Shown piece by piece: positions 43,223 through 52,111 of a stretch of 64,000 nucleotides of DNA; position 1 is the stretch's first letter; every line of letters starts with the position of its first letter. The translations under genes were made by a program, and so were the position numbers. Under the pieces are notes generated by a model. That model was not told the DNA's origin. It did no database searches and was given only the letters and a program-made list of their open reading frames with translations. This stretch comes from RPQJ01 sp963731105 (lineage in GTDB: Bacteria > Pseudomonadota > Gammaproteobacteria > Steroidobacterales > Steroidobacteraceae): contig CAVSUM010000010.1 of assembly GCA_963731105.1 (NCBI GenBank), positions 248,001 through 312,000 of the forward strand, written 5' to 3'.

Positions 43223-44820
43223 CCACCGCGGCCGAATCGCCACCCGACTCAAGGCGGCGACACGGGCGTCAGCAGATAGGCGCGACAGCGCGCTGGGAGT
43301 ACCCGGAGGCGGACAGCCGTTCGCAATGATCTGGCCACGGTTGTTGATCTGCGGAGCCTCGCTCAACGGCACGGCTAGAGGCGCGACGAGGTCATTCAGG
43401 TCATACCATCCGGTCATTGACATACAGGAAGGCACGTTGCGCCTGGGGATCCGCCCCGGCGAGCGTCGAGGTGCCCACGATCTGACCGGCGTCGTTGATC
43501 GCAGTGGCCCGGTTGGACGGTACCTCCGAGCGAGCCGAGATCCGTGAATCCAGAGTCCGCGTATCGGAACGCGCGGGTGCCCTGAAGGCTCTCCTCCCAG
43601 CCAACGATTGCATCGAGCTGCATTGATGTGCGACGGACCGCCGTCACCACCGCCCAGCGTCCCCAGATCCTGTATCGCGCCGTCGACATACAGGAAGACG
43701 TGGTATTTCGGCATCGGATACCGTGTTGGAAGCTGACCCGCAATGTGGCCGGCGGCGTTGATTGCGCTGGCAGACACTGTCAGAGTAGTCGAGGCCGAAC
43801 AGGAGGACCACGGTATCGTCAGAAATGAGCATGGCCAGCTGCGGCGGCCCAAATCCTTTTCCGGCCGACGATCCGACCGGCATCGTTGACGTCGTTCAGG
43901 AAGAGGTCGTCGCTAGTATCGCCTCCGATGTCGGCCGGGTTGTCCCCGTAATGCCAGACGAAAGAAAAGGTGTGCATGGGACTGAAGTAGTAATGACCCC
44001 GACCAATGACGGTCCGCGCAGCATTGATGGCTCTGGGGAAATAATATCTGTAACAATTCGGAGGAGTCCTGGACAGACCTTGACGTCGACGATCGCTCCG
44101 TCTGTCCACGCGACGACATCCCCTGGTCGCGCCACCGCCAGCAGATCCCCTAAATCCCACGACGTCACCCGCGTCGTTCAGGGCCGTGGCATCTTGAATG
44201 GGCAGCTCGATCACCGTGAATTTAGGGATCACAACCCTGACCACGACCTCGGCGATCCCCGCGCGCATAGACCGGGTTGCCGCAGATGATCTGGAAACGG
44301 GTGGTCTCCGTCAGCGGCGCCGTCACCTGCGATCCGGACGTCGGCAGCGTTGGCATCGTTCCGGGCAGACCGAGGAACCCGCGGCACTCGGTGGCGTTCT
44401 GCGACGACCAGGTCAGCAGCACGGTCCCGTTCGGCGGCACCGAAATCGAGGTCGGCCGATGATGGACGCACTGGGCGGATTCCATGCATGGATCGTGACG
44501 CTGGCCGTGGCCACGCCACCTCGACCCGAGCACGAGATCATGTAGGTAGACGTCTGCGAAACCACGAAGCCCTGCGACCCGTAGGTTCCCAGCTGATGGT
44601 CCCAGGGCTCCTGCTGGGGCCAGTCCCCGGACGCAGTGCACGAGGTCGCATGAGTTGACGACCAGGTCAGCGTGACCGGAGGCCCCGGGACCCCGACGTC
44701 GGTTGCCGAACTCGTCAGCGTCACCGTCGGGGCCGGCGGCGGCGACGATCCACCGTCACACGCAGCCATCGCCAATGCGACGACGGCGGTAATGGCAACA
44801 GTCCGGACCTGCGACCGCAT
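43223..44820 (-). pseudogene. HAF-repeat lipoprotein, second tandem copy, degenerate
   Basis: The reading starts at 44820 with a lipoprotein signal ('AMAACDGGSSPPPAP') nearly identical to the copy upstream. It can be followed through Ig-like segments ('SVPPNGTVLLTWSSQNATEC', 'TEC...LTETTRFQI') and HAF repeats ('VIPKFTVIELPIQDATALND', 'DLGTLGGGDGGPSHINA', 'EAPQINNRGQIIANG'). These pieces lie in all three frames, with at least six shifts in about 1.6 kb. The last recognisable repeat ends near 43250. The high indel density next to the intact parental copy suggests true decay after tandem duplication, although sequence errors contribute in this window. Confidence 0.7.
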
Positions 44821-46164
44821 GGCGAGCCCGGCTGGCTGCGGTCCGCGCCGGCGACACGATAGTTGACGCGGCCGTCTGAACGCCCCTCCGAACGAACCAA
44901 GGTCCGTGAATGTCGAGTCCCCGTACCGGAACGCGCGGGTGCCGGACGGGGTTTCTGCAAAGCCGACGATTTCGTCGGCCATGTTGATGTCCGCCGCATG
45001 GCTGGAGGCGCCGTCCAGCGTGCCCAGGTCCGTCATTGCGCCATTTACCCACAGGAACACGTGCGAGATCCGGTCGGGACCCGCCGGGGAATCGCCAGCA
45101 ATGCGGCCGGCATTGTTGATCGCACTGGCATGACTGCCGTAACCACCGAGGTCGCCGAGATTGATGCGGGTGCGGGTGCCGTCAGACGACGTGACGAAGG
45201 CGGACTCGGGCTGCATGGGAGTGTCGTATCTGCCAATCATCTGCCCGGCGTCGTTGATGCCAGTGAGACTGATTGGCTCGTAGGCGTACTCGAACAGACC
45301 ATCGCCTCCAACCTGCCAGACAAAGGGACTCCGCTCCACGCTGCCCGAGCGTTCAAACGACCCGATGACGGTCGGGTTGGAATTCATGGCCGCGGGGAAA
45401 TAGCTTCGATCGCAGTTTCCTGTCAAGTCTTTGCAGCCCAGCACTTCGCGGTTCGCACCCTGGATCCACACCACCGCACTGACGTAGGGGGGACTGGTCT
45501 GTCCGTCACCCGTATGCACTTGTCCGAGGACGTCACCTGCATCGTTCAGGTCGATGGCGCTGTCCATGGGCAGCTCGATCACGGTGAACTTCGGCATCGC
45601 GACGGTGACCACGGTGGAATTCGCTGCGAGACCCCACGGGTTGCTGCACTCAATCGCGAACGTCGTGGTCTCCGTCAGCGGCGCCGAGGTCTGCGACCCG
45701 GACGTCGGCAGCGTTCCTGACAGGCCGCCCACTCCGCGGCACGTCTTGGCGTCCGGCGCTGACCACGTCAGCAGCACAGCGGTGTTCGGCAACACCGACG
45801 TGCGGTCAGCCGTGATCGACACATGAGGTGGATACCACACGCGGACCGTGACGCTGGCCGTGGCCACGCCACCGCGACCCGAGCACGAGATCGAGTACGT
45901 GGACGTCACTCCCAGGCGAACGACCTGGATCCCGGACGGTCCGAGCGAACCGGACCACCCGCCGGAGGCCGTGCAGGAGGTCGCGTGAGTCGACGACCAC
46001 GTCAGCGTCACGTCATGACCGGGCGGGATCGGCTCGCCGATGTCGGTCTCTGAACTCGTCAGCGTCGCCGTCGGGACGGGCCGCGGCGACGATCCACCGT
46101 CACACGCAGCCATCGCCGATGCGACGACGGCGGCAAGGGCAACAGTCCAGAACTGCGACCGCAT
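44413..46164 (-). CDS. HAF-repeat extracellular lipoprotein, first copy, running in frame into the second
   Basis: A lipoprotein signal with lipobox ('VVASAMAACDGG') is followed by two Ig-like domains ('VTLTWSSTHATSCTASGGWS', 'AVLLTWSAPDAKTCRGVGGL') and then HAF repeats ('INLGDLGGYGSHASAINNAG', 'DLGTLDGASSHAADINMADE'). The last repeat ends at about 'FTDLGSFGG' (44880). The frame then has no stop, passes through the leader of the second copy and its signal peptide (44820) and ends at 44413. The natural product is probably about 430 residues. The family has no known biochemical role, and its predicted beta-propeller-like repeats suggest a surface or adhesion protein. Confidence 0.75.
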   Translation of the reverse strand: MRSQFWTVALAAVVASAMAACDGGSSPRPVPTATLTSSETDIGEPIPPGHDVTLTWSSTHATSCTASGGWSGSLGPSGIQVVRLGVTSTYSISCSGRGGVATASVTVRVWYPPHVSITADRTSVLPNTAVLLTWSAPDAKTCRGVGGLSGTLPTSGSQTSAPLTETTTFAIECSNPWGLAANSTVVTVAMPKFTVIELPMDSAIDLNDAGDVLGQVHTGDGQTSPPYVSAVVWIQGANREVLGCKDLTGNCDRSYFPAAMNSNPTVIGSFERSGSVERSPFVWQVGGDGLFEYAYEPISLTGINDAGQMIGRYDTPMQPESAFVTSSDGTRTRINLGDLGGYGSHASAINNAGRIAGDSPAGPDRISHVFLWVNGAMTDLGTLDGASSHAADINMADEIVGFAETPSGTRAFRYGDSTFTDLGSFGGAFRRPRQLSCRRRGPQPAGLAMRSQVRTVAITAVVALAMAACDGGSSPPPAPTVTLTSSATDVGVPGPPVTLTWSSTHATSCTASGDWPQQEPWDHQLGTYGSQGFVVSQTSTYMISCSGRGGVATASVTIHAWNPPSASIIGRPRFRCRRTGPCC

Positions 46165-46284
46165 GGCGAGCCCTCCTGGCTGCGGTCCGAGCCGGTCGAC
46201 TTACGACACCTTTCGGCTCGGGCCCAATCCTTCAGTCAGACTGAACCCGCCCCGCGGCAACTGCCATCGTGGATAGTGGCAGCA

Positions 46285-47130
46285 CTATCTGTTCCCCTGC
46301 TTCGGCAACAGACCCATGCTGCGCAGGTTGCTGCGCAGCGCGTCGCGCCCCGCCGCCGCGAACGTCTGCTTGAACGCGCTCGCATCGCCGGCGAACAGAG
46401 TCTTCGCGTCGGCCGTCTCCGGATAGACCATCTTGCGGGCCTTCCTGATCACCTGGCCGGTTACAGGATCCACCAGCTTGGTGCTCACCAGCACGTACAG
46501 CACTCGCCCCGGCCCGAGCTCGAAATTGCTGAGCGCGACCTCGATCACGCGCTCGCCGGGCTCCACCTCCGGCGCGGCGTAACTGAACGGCGTCTTGCTT
46601 CTTCCGTACCAGCTCGCGATCGGCTGGTACCAGTTGTGCATCGTGATGGTCCGTTCGCGCTGCTCGATCCCCGGCACCGGACGCACCTGATCCGAGAGCC
46701 GGACGCTCGAAACGCCAGCCTGCTGCAGCAGGGCCTGCGCCTCCTCCGCCAGCACCACGGTCGGCACCCAGACGTCCGCGGCATTCAGCACGGCCTCTGC
46801 CGACGCCGCCCGCTGGTCCGCCTGACGGGTTCTCTCCGGCAGACTCGCCAGAATGACGATGCCCGAGATCGCGAACAGCGTGCGCCCCGCCTCTGCCACC
46901 GCCTCGCTCGCTGACCAGCTGAGCCCGGCGCCCGTATTGGCGGCCAGCGCCTGCTCCGCATCGATGCCAGGTCCGAAGGTCAGCGGCGGCGACTCGAGCG
47001 GCACGATCACGATTCCGCGCTCCTGGACCCGGATGCCCGAGGCGCCGGCTGCGTCAGCAGCAGGCACCAGCGCCAGCATCAGAACTGCCAGCAGGGACCA
47101 GCGAGCTCGGACCGCAACCGCGACTGTCAT
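46285..47130 (-). CDS. Secreted protein of unknown function
   Basis: 281 residues from the ATG at 47130, chosen because it begins the signal peptide ('WSLLAVLMLALVPAADAAG'). The mature part has 'IRVQERGIVIVPLESPPLTF', 'ITMHNWYQPIASWYGRSKTP' and 'LYVLVSTKLVDPVTGQVIRK'. The last resembles lipoproteins that report on envelope state, but I cannot name a family. It shares an upstream sequence block with the PKD/HAF lipoprotein gene. Confidence 0.7.
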   Translation of the reverse strand: MTVAVAVRARWSLLAVLMLALVPAADAAGASGIRVQERGIVIVPLESPPLTFGPGIDAEQALAANTGAGLSWSASEAVAEAGRTLFAISGIVILASLPERTRQADQRAASAEAVLNAADVWVPTVVLAEEAQALLQQAGVSSVRLSDQVRPVPGIEQRERTITMHNWYQPIASWYGRSKTPFSYAAPEVEPGERVIEVALSNFELGPGRVLYVLVSTKLVDPVTGQVIRKARKMVYPETADAKTLFAGDASAFKQTFAAAGRDALRSNLRSMGLLPKQGNR

Positions 47131-47499
47131 GGCGTGCTCCCCGAACTGCTCGCCCACCCTGCACGGGTGACGCTAGCACCCTGGCGCGCGGGCGCAATGC
47201 GGGGTCTTAGGAACTCAGGCAGGTATTGCTGGCAGGTGCGCTCGCCCGGGTGAAATTTGCCTCGGTTCAGACACTCGAGTCCCCGAGGCGCCCAGCCGCC
47301 CCCCGAGCATTCGCGCCGGCAGCGTCACGATCGCGCAGCAGCGCGAACACGTCCGCGAGGGCAATGCCAATCAGCCGGAACGGCGACGCCATCAGCGCCG
47401 CCGGTTCGATTCGCTGCCTGCGCATGCCCATTCCAGTCGAAGAACCAGGCTCAGCGTCCACCTTGCCCGCCAGACCGATCTTCTTGGGTGGTCACTGCC
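47131..47499. other. Intergenic region with a repeated upstream block (copy 1)
   Basis: 369 bp without a gene. Segments 47218-47236 and 47309-47354 recur at 49212-49231 and 49245-49293, including ATCGCGC...AGCAGCGCGAACACGTCC. The second segment lies about 180-225 bp upstream of the start codon of the gene to its left, the same distance as the other copy. Confidence 0.55.
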
Positions 47500-49065
47500 T
47501 CACCGCGCCGGCGTGAGCAGTAGCGCACGGTCGCATTGGCCCGCATCGCGCTTCTCGACGGCGACGATCTGTCCGACGTCGTTGATGCCATTGGCCAAAC
47601 CCAAGTCAACCCCGAGGGCCGGATCAATCAAAGTGTTCAGGTCCTGCAGACCCTTGGTCTTGTCCCAGACGAACCCGCCGAGGCGGGCGCCGAAGATGCC
47701 GTCACCCACGACGACGCCTGAATTGTTGATGCCACGGGGGTAGGTGGAAGAACCAGGAACCAACGTCTGCAGGATCAGGACACCTCCGCGATACAGAAAG
47801 CCGCCTCCATATGGCGCCTGCCACATCCCGATCACGTCGCCGACATCGTTGATCCCGCTGACGTCCTCGATTACCGCTCCGCCCGCGTCGATCATCACCC
47901 CGTCGCGGTAGATGAACAGATTGCGTGTCAAGCCGGTCCACCACACGCCTGCCACCGTCCCGTTCTCGCTGATTGCGCCCGGGTAACTGTCCGAGCCAGG
48001 CGAGCCGAGCGAACGCATCTGGCCGTTCTCGTACAGGAACGCGAGCTCATGGTCCCCAACCCACCAACCGACAACTTGGCCGGCGTTATTGATGCCCGTG
48101 GCACCGCTGACCCAACCGTCCAGCGCGCCTAGGTCCCGCATCGTGCCTTTCGTGTACAGGAATGCACGGTAGCCTCCTCCGGCGATTTGCGAATCGCCGA
48201 CGACGTCGCCGTAGTCATTCAAGTCCCAGGCGTAAGCCTTCTTGCCACCCAGGGTGCCGAGGTCGAGCGAACTCCGACCATCGAACAGGAAAGCGTGCAC
48301 GGGCGGGTCGGTGCCATCTGCTGGGTAGTAGTAGTAACCCGCCACCATTCCCAGGTTGTTGATGCTGGTGGGGGTGACGCACGCCTGGCCACCTGGCGGA
48401 ATTTCGATGACTGAATACCAGTTGGCGGCCGTGTCCGAAGTCACGATCACCAACGCGCTGGAAGTGCCGATGCCGTCTCGATCGTCGGTCACCTTGAGCG
48501 TCACCACGAAGCGGCCGCTGAAAAGGTACGTGTGCTGCCTCTCGGCATCCATGCCGTCGAACCCCACGCCGTCACCGAACCACCACTCGTATCTCACGAT
48601 CGTGCCGTCCGGGTCGTTCGAAGCGGACGCGTTGAATGTAACCGTGAGCGGCGCCCGGCCGCTGCTGGGCGTCACCGTGAATGACGCCTTCGGCGGGGTG
48701 TTCGGGGCCACCGTGATGGTGCGACTGGCCGCCGCCGTCGCGCCCTTGCGGTCCGTGACGGTGAGCGTCACGGCGAAATTTCCGGCCGATCGATACAGGT
48801 GGACCGCGGTGACGCCCGTTGCCGTGCCCGAGCCATCGCCAAAGTCCCACGAGTACGCGGCGATCGGACCTTCCCGATCGCTCGACGCCGATGCATCCAT
48901 CACCACTCGCAGCGCAGCCACGCCCGAGGTTACCGAGGTTGTAAAAGACGCGGTCGGCGGAGTGTTTCTCGCATGCCCTCCGCCATCGCACGCGCCGAGC
49001 AGCACACAGACAGCCACCAGCGCGACCGCTCTCGCGAACGGCCGACGGCTAATTGTCGTCCACAT
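47500..49065 (-). CDS. PKD-domain and HAF-repeat lipoprotein
   Basis: 521 residues from the ATG at 49065. The lipobox is 'VCVLLGACDGG'. Two PKD domains follow ('AAYSWDFGDGSG'-like 'IAAYSWDFGDGSGTATGVTA' and 'VRYEWWFGDGVGFDG'). At least six HAF repeats come after them ('SLDLGTLGGKKAYAWDLNDY', 'DLGALDGWVSGATGINNAGQ', 'VIEDVSGINDVGDVIGMW'), with a closing 'GLANGINDVGQIVA'. It is intact, unlike the second HAF copy nearby. It is probably outer-membrane anchored and surface exposed, and may bind carbohydrate or protein. No function is established for HAF repeats. Confidence 0.85.
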   Translation of the reverse strand: MWTTISRRPFARAVALVAVCVLLGACDGGGHARNTPPTASFTTSVTSGVAALRVVMDASASSDREGPIAAYSWDFGDGSGTATGVTAVHLYRSAGNFAVTLTVTDRKGATAAASRTITVAPNTPPKASFTVTPSSGRAPLTVTFNASASNDPDGTIVRYEWWFGDGVGFDGMDAERQHTYLFSGRFVVTLKVTDDRDGIGTSSALVIVTSDTAANWYSVIEIPPGGQACVTPTSINNLGMVAGYYYYPADGTDPPVHAFLFDGRSSLDLGTLGGKKAYAWDLNDYGDVVGDSQIAGGGYRAFLYTKGTMRDLGALDGWVSGATGINNAGQVVGWWVGDHELAFLYENGQMRSLGSPGSDSYPGAISENGTVAGVWWTGLTRNLFIYRDGVMIDAGGAVIEDVSGINDVGDVIGMWQAPYGGGFLYRGGVLILQTLVPGSSTYPRGINNSGVVVGDGIFGARLGGFVWDKTKGLQDLNTLIDPALGVDLGLANGINDVGQIVAVEKRDAGQCDRALLLTPAR

Positions 49066-49424
49066 GCCAGATCTCCCTTCGTGGCGTCGCGCCACAGCCC
49101 GCGTTCCATCACAGGGCAGCAGACTTCACGCCGCATCGGCGCGAAGCACAACTCGCCACTACAAGCGTAGTGCTACCACCGGAACTTGCCATTCGTGATT
49201 CCGGAAGGTGGGGCAGGTATTGCGTGCAGCGGACGAAGCCCTTTGCATTCGCACCGGCAGCGTGACGATCGCGCGCAGCAGCGCGAACACGTCCTCGCCG
49301 CGCCCCCCGCTGCGCGCAGAGCCAATCGCGTTCCTGATCTACGTATGGGACCTCTGACGACGTGGTGCGAGCATGAATCGCCGAGGACGCCCGCAGTCAC
49401 CGCGGCGTCCGGAGGGAGCGATCC
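49066..49424. other. Intergenic region with the repeated upstream block (copy 2)
   Basis: 359 bp between divergent genes. It carries the blocks 49212-49231 and 49245-49293 shared with 47.2-47.35 kb, and the imperfect dyad CCACCGGAA...TTCCGGAAGGTGG near 49175-49210. No gene is supportable. Confidence 0.55.
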
Positions 49425-49763
49425 ATGGGTGGTGAGGTCACGAGGCTGCCGCGCAGTGCTTCGGCGCTTGTCCTGGTTCTGCTGGGCGCTTGCGCCACTA
49501 CGCCCGTCGGCCAGCCGGACCTGCTCACTTTCGTTGAGGATGGCCAAACCACCCGCGAGCAGGTCTTCCTCGCTCTTGGCGAGCCGTCCGCGACCTACGA
49601 GGACGGGCGGATTCTGACCTTCCGTCTCGCTCGCGACGACGGAGGGTATTTCCTGGTGGAAAAGGCGCCAGGCTTCCGCAGCGTCAAGTACAGCCTGGTG
49701 CTGGCTTTTGACGACGCGGGTCTCCTCCGGCGCCATTCGCTCGTCGCCATCAAGGCTCCGTGA
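49425..49763 (+). CDS. Small lipoprotein, SmpA/OmlA-like
   Basis: 112 residues. The lipobox 'LVLLGACATTP' is preceded by a hydrophobic signal. The mature part 'LTFVEDGQTTREQVFLALGE' and 'YEDGRILTFRLARDDGG' resembles the BamE/OmlA fold, in which a helix pair carries 'T..EV...LG.P'. GGAGGGA lies at good distance before the ATG. It is followed 1 bp later by a similar lipoprotein gene. Function is unknown. Confidence 0.7.
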   Translation: MGGEVTRLPRSASALVLVLLGACATTPVGQPDLLTFVEDGQTTREQVFLALGEPSATYEDGRILTFRLARDDGGYFLVEKAPGFRSVKYSLVLAFDDAGLLRRHSLVAIKAP

Positions 49764-49764
49764 C

Positions 49765-50229
49765 ATGGTCGCCCGCCATGCGCTCGACGTCTTGCGTTGT
49801 GGCGCCCTGTTGGCGGCTACGCTGGTCCTCGTGGGTTGTCCGATACCCCTGCCGGCTCGATATGAGTCATCGTCACGCGAGAACCTGCCCGCCCAGCCAC
49901 TCGACTGGGTCACGGTCGGCGTCACCACCCGCGAAGACGTGTTGCTGAAGTTGGGCGAGGCCGACGGCGAGGCACCGGACGGTTCCTGGCTCGCTTATGG
50001 TTCGGTCTACTCGAAGGGTGGCGTGCTGTTTGTGCTCTTTGCCGGCGGCGGTGCCGCTGGAGCAGGCAGCGAGCGCGTCGAGTATCGCCGCCTGATCATC
50101 TCCATCGACGACCGCGACGTCGTCTCGGCAATCGACACCGTCTCTCGAGACTGCTGGGTATCCATGGTCGGCATGGGCTCGAGCGGTGCGCAGAGCCCGC
50201 CGTGCCTGAAGGTCGACTCCCGCGAATGA
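49765..50229 (+). CDS. Small lipoprotein, second of a pair
   Basis: 154 residues. Signal 'LLAATLVLVGCPIPLPA' with lipobox Cys, then 'DWVTVGVTTREDVLLKLGEA', the same 'T..D....LG' helix as the preceding protein. A Gly/Ala-rich hydrophobic patch ('VLFVLFAGGGAAGAGSE') follows, and a short Cys-containing tail. The pair probably arose by duplication of a BamE-like module. The ATG at 49765 starts 1 bp after the previous stop. Confidence 0.7.
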   Translation: MVARHALDVLRCGALLAATLVLVGCPIPLPARYESSSRENLPAQPLDWVTVGVTTREDVLLKLGEADGEAPDGSWLAYGSVYSKGGVLFVLFAGGGAAGAGSERVEYRRLIISIDDRDVVSAIDTVSRDCWVSMVGMGSSGAQSPPCLKVDSRE

Positions 50230-50325
50230 CCTCCCTGCCTGGGACATGGCATCCCCGCTAACCATCGACCAGGTCGGCTCAGTCAGTCGTTCCGCAACGA
50301 CGAGCTCGCGCTGCGAGCGTCTGCC

Positions 50326-50646
50326 CTACTCCACCACCACCGCGGTCCCGCTCGCCGACACCATCAACATGCCGTTGCCCTGGCCGAGCACCTCGTAGTC
50401 GAGATCAACACCTACCACGGCATTGCCACCGAGTGCCGCCGCCTTCTCGGTCATCTCTTCGATCGCAATGTCCCGCGCCCGCTGCAGCTCGCGCTCGTAC
50501 GTCGCCGAGCGACCGCCGACGAGATCGCGGATGCCGGCGAACAGGTCCTTGAACACGTTGGCGCCGAGGATCGCCTCCCCCGCCACCACGCCGCAGTACT
50601 TCGCGATCTTCCGCCCTTCAATCGACGGCGTCGTCGTCACCAGCAT
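50326..50646 (-). CDS. YbjQ/UPF0145 family protein
   Basis: 106 residues. The family pattern is complete: 'MLVTTTPSIEGRKIAKYCGV', 'GEAILGANVFKDLFAGIRDL', 'GGRSATYERELQRARDIAIE' and 'ALGGNAVVGVDLDYEVLG'. This small heavy-metal-binding-like domain forms pentamers in known structures. The biochemical role is unknown. Confidence 0.9.
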   Translation of the reverse strand: MLVTTTPSIEGRKIAKYCGVVAGEAILGANVFKDLFAGIRDLVGGRSATYERELQRARDIAIEEMTEKAAALGGNAVVGVDLDYEVLGQGNGMLMVSASGTAVVVE

Positions 50647-50897
50647 GTGTCTGTCCCTCGATTCGCGCCGAAGTCGGCACTCAAAATTTCATGATGCTGC
50701 ATGCGATCGGCGACCACACGCCGCCGATCGCAGCCCACGCACGGTTCGGCCGAGTCGTGACCTAGGGCAGCCACCCGCCATCGAACGATTGTTTACGTTT
50801 TCCGTACACTATAGTTGCCTAAAGTCATTCAGCCGGCCATCTGTTTCGCTGTGCTTGAGAAAGTGCCGCTCGACGATCTCGACCGGAGCTGCGCTTC

Positions 50898-51311
50898 CTA
50901 TCGCTCCAACAGCTCGAGCAGGCGCTTCGCTGTCACGATTCGCGTCGGACCATGTCGCTTCAGCGCGAGCACGTCGCGCTTGTCGCCGGTCGCCAGGTAA
51001 TCCGCCCTGCCCGCCTCGGCCATCGCCAGCAGGAAGTTGTCGGCCGGGTCCTCCGAGACGTCCACGATCGGCAGCTCCGTGAGCAGCTCAGCAAAGTGCC
51101 TCAAGTCGTTCACGAGCCCGCCGGCGATCGCCGGCTCGACGAAGCACCGAACCTTCGGATGCCGTGTCACCAGCCGCAGCTCCTCGAGTTGCACTTCACT
51201 GCTGAGCAGTTCATAGCGCCCCTCGAACCAGGCATCGAGCAGGCGCGCGGGCACACCGTCCGGCGTGAGCAGCGCGCTCACCAGCACGTTCGTGTCGAGG
51301 ATGACGCGCAT
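50898..51311 (-). CDS. PIN-domain toxin of a type II toxin-antitoxin system
   Basis: A 137-residue PIN-fold RNase. Acidic active-site residues are visible in 'VILDTNVLVSALLTPDG', 'SSEVQLEELRLV', 'SEDPADNFLLAMAEAG' and 'YLATGDKRDVLAL'. The ATG at 51311 shares one base with the antitoxin stop (TGATG). It cleaves RNA when free. The neighbours and gene order (antitoxin first) fit a stand-alone module. Confidence 0.88.
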   Translation of the reverse strand: MRVILDTNVLVSALLTPDGVPARLLDAWFEGRYELLSSEVQLEELRLVTRHPKVRCFVEPAIAGGLVNDLRHFAELLTELPIVDVSEDPADNFLLAMAEAGRADYLATGDKRDVLALKRHGPTRIVTAKRLLELLER

Positions 51312-51589
51312 CAACCGGCGACGCGAAACCGCTCCGCTCGGACGAAAGCGAGCGCCTCGTCAACCGCAGCGTTGATCTCCTTCGCCGGTACGCCGACGTT
51401 GCGCGCACGCGCCTCCTGCACCGTCCGCTGAAACACCTGCCAGCGGACCGCGTCCTCGACGAACCTCGACAGGTCGCCCTTCTTGAGGCCGCGCTGCGCG
51501 AGGAACGTCCGCAGCGCGATGTCCGTCTCCTTCGACACCGTCAACGTCCAGCGCACCGTCTCCGACTCGCCCATGGCCCTACTCCGCAT
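51311..51589 (-). CDS. Ribbon-helix-helix antitoxin partner of the PIN toxin
   Basis: 92 residues or fewer. 'TVRWTLTVSKETDIALRTFL' and 'KKGDLSRFVEDAVRWQVFQR' form the ribbon-helix-helix DNA-binding domain, followed by a charged toxin-binding tail ('INAAVDEALAFVRAERFRV'). Two starts are possible: ATG at 51589, directly abutting a 12-bp palindrome, or ATG at 51574, which has better room for a ribosome-binding site. The complex is expected to repress the operon through the palindrome. Confidence 0.82.
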   Translation of the reverse strand: MRSRAMGESETVRWTLTVSKETDIALRTFLAQRGLKKGDLSRFVEDAVRWQVFQRTVQEARARNVGVPAKEINAAVDEALAFVRAERFRVAG

Positions 51590-51601
51590 ATAAGCGCTTA
51601 T
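51590..51601. promoter_or_regulatory. Palindromic operator of the toxin-antitoxin operon
   Basis: The perfect 12-bp palindrome ATAAGCGCTTAT lies immediately upstream of the first antitoxin ATG, in locally AT-rich DNA ('TATGTTTTTATACCACG' beside it). This is the expected size and place for a ribbon-helix-helix operator. Confidence 0.7.
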
Positions 51602-51749
51602 GTTTTTATACCACGATCAACGCCGGCCCTGCCTGGCGCCGCTGTACCAGCGATTATTCCGCAATTCTGAATAGACTAATTCGATTAGGGCCGTTTATCC
51701 GCCCAATTGGCGGGCGTACCTTCACCCTCGCACAACGGAGGATCCAACC

Positions 51750-51872
51750 ATGTTTACCCGCCACTCGAACGACAGCTTCACGACCCGCATCGTCACGAGC
51801 CTCGTCATCGCCGCGACCGTCGCCATCGGGTCCCTGAGCTACGCAATAGCCAACATCCAGGTCGTTGCCTGA
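51750..51872 (+). CDS. 40-residue hydrophobic peptide
   Basis: ATG at 51750 with GGAGG 8 bp upstream. It encodes a short basic N-terminus and one hydrophobic helix ('RIVTSLVIAATVAIGSLSYA') ending 'IANIQVVA' before TGA. The shape suggests a small exported or membrane peptide. No family is recognised. It lies just before two copies of dispersed repeats. Confidence 0.5.
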   Translation: MFTRHSNDSFTTRIVTSLVIAATVAIGSLSYAIANIQVVA

Positions 51873-51989
51873 GGTTCACTCGCGGATCTCCGCCAGCGAA
51901 GGCGCGCCGCCCAATCGCCGCAGCATCCCCTGGCGGACACGGGATTGGTGCGCGGTACCCGGCGGCTGCAGCGCGTCGCTGGCAGGCGC

Positions 51990-52042
51990 GCAGCAAGTCC
52001 GTCCTGTGGGCTTCGGGCGCGGAGTCCATGCCGCGCGCGAGT
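51990..52042 (+). repeat. Dispersed hairpin element, copy B (no intact stem)
   Basis: Carries CCTGTGGGCTTCGGGCGCGG, then GTCCATGCCGCGCGCGA, matching the 3' two thirds of the copy A loop in the same orientation. The flanks do not pair with each other, so this copy has lost or never had a stem. Confidence 0.65.
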
Positions 52043-52111
52043 CGAAGCGGCGCGGCGCGCAGCGAGTTCCGGCGTCACCCCAGCGCGTGACGCCCCGCTG
52101 CGGTGGATTCG

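Noticed and set aside
43401..43883. Several short minus-strand genes with 'AINDAGQIVG' and 'DLGTLGG'
   Set aside because: They are fragments of one degenerate HAF-repeat gene in different frames, so they are reported as a single pseudogene.
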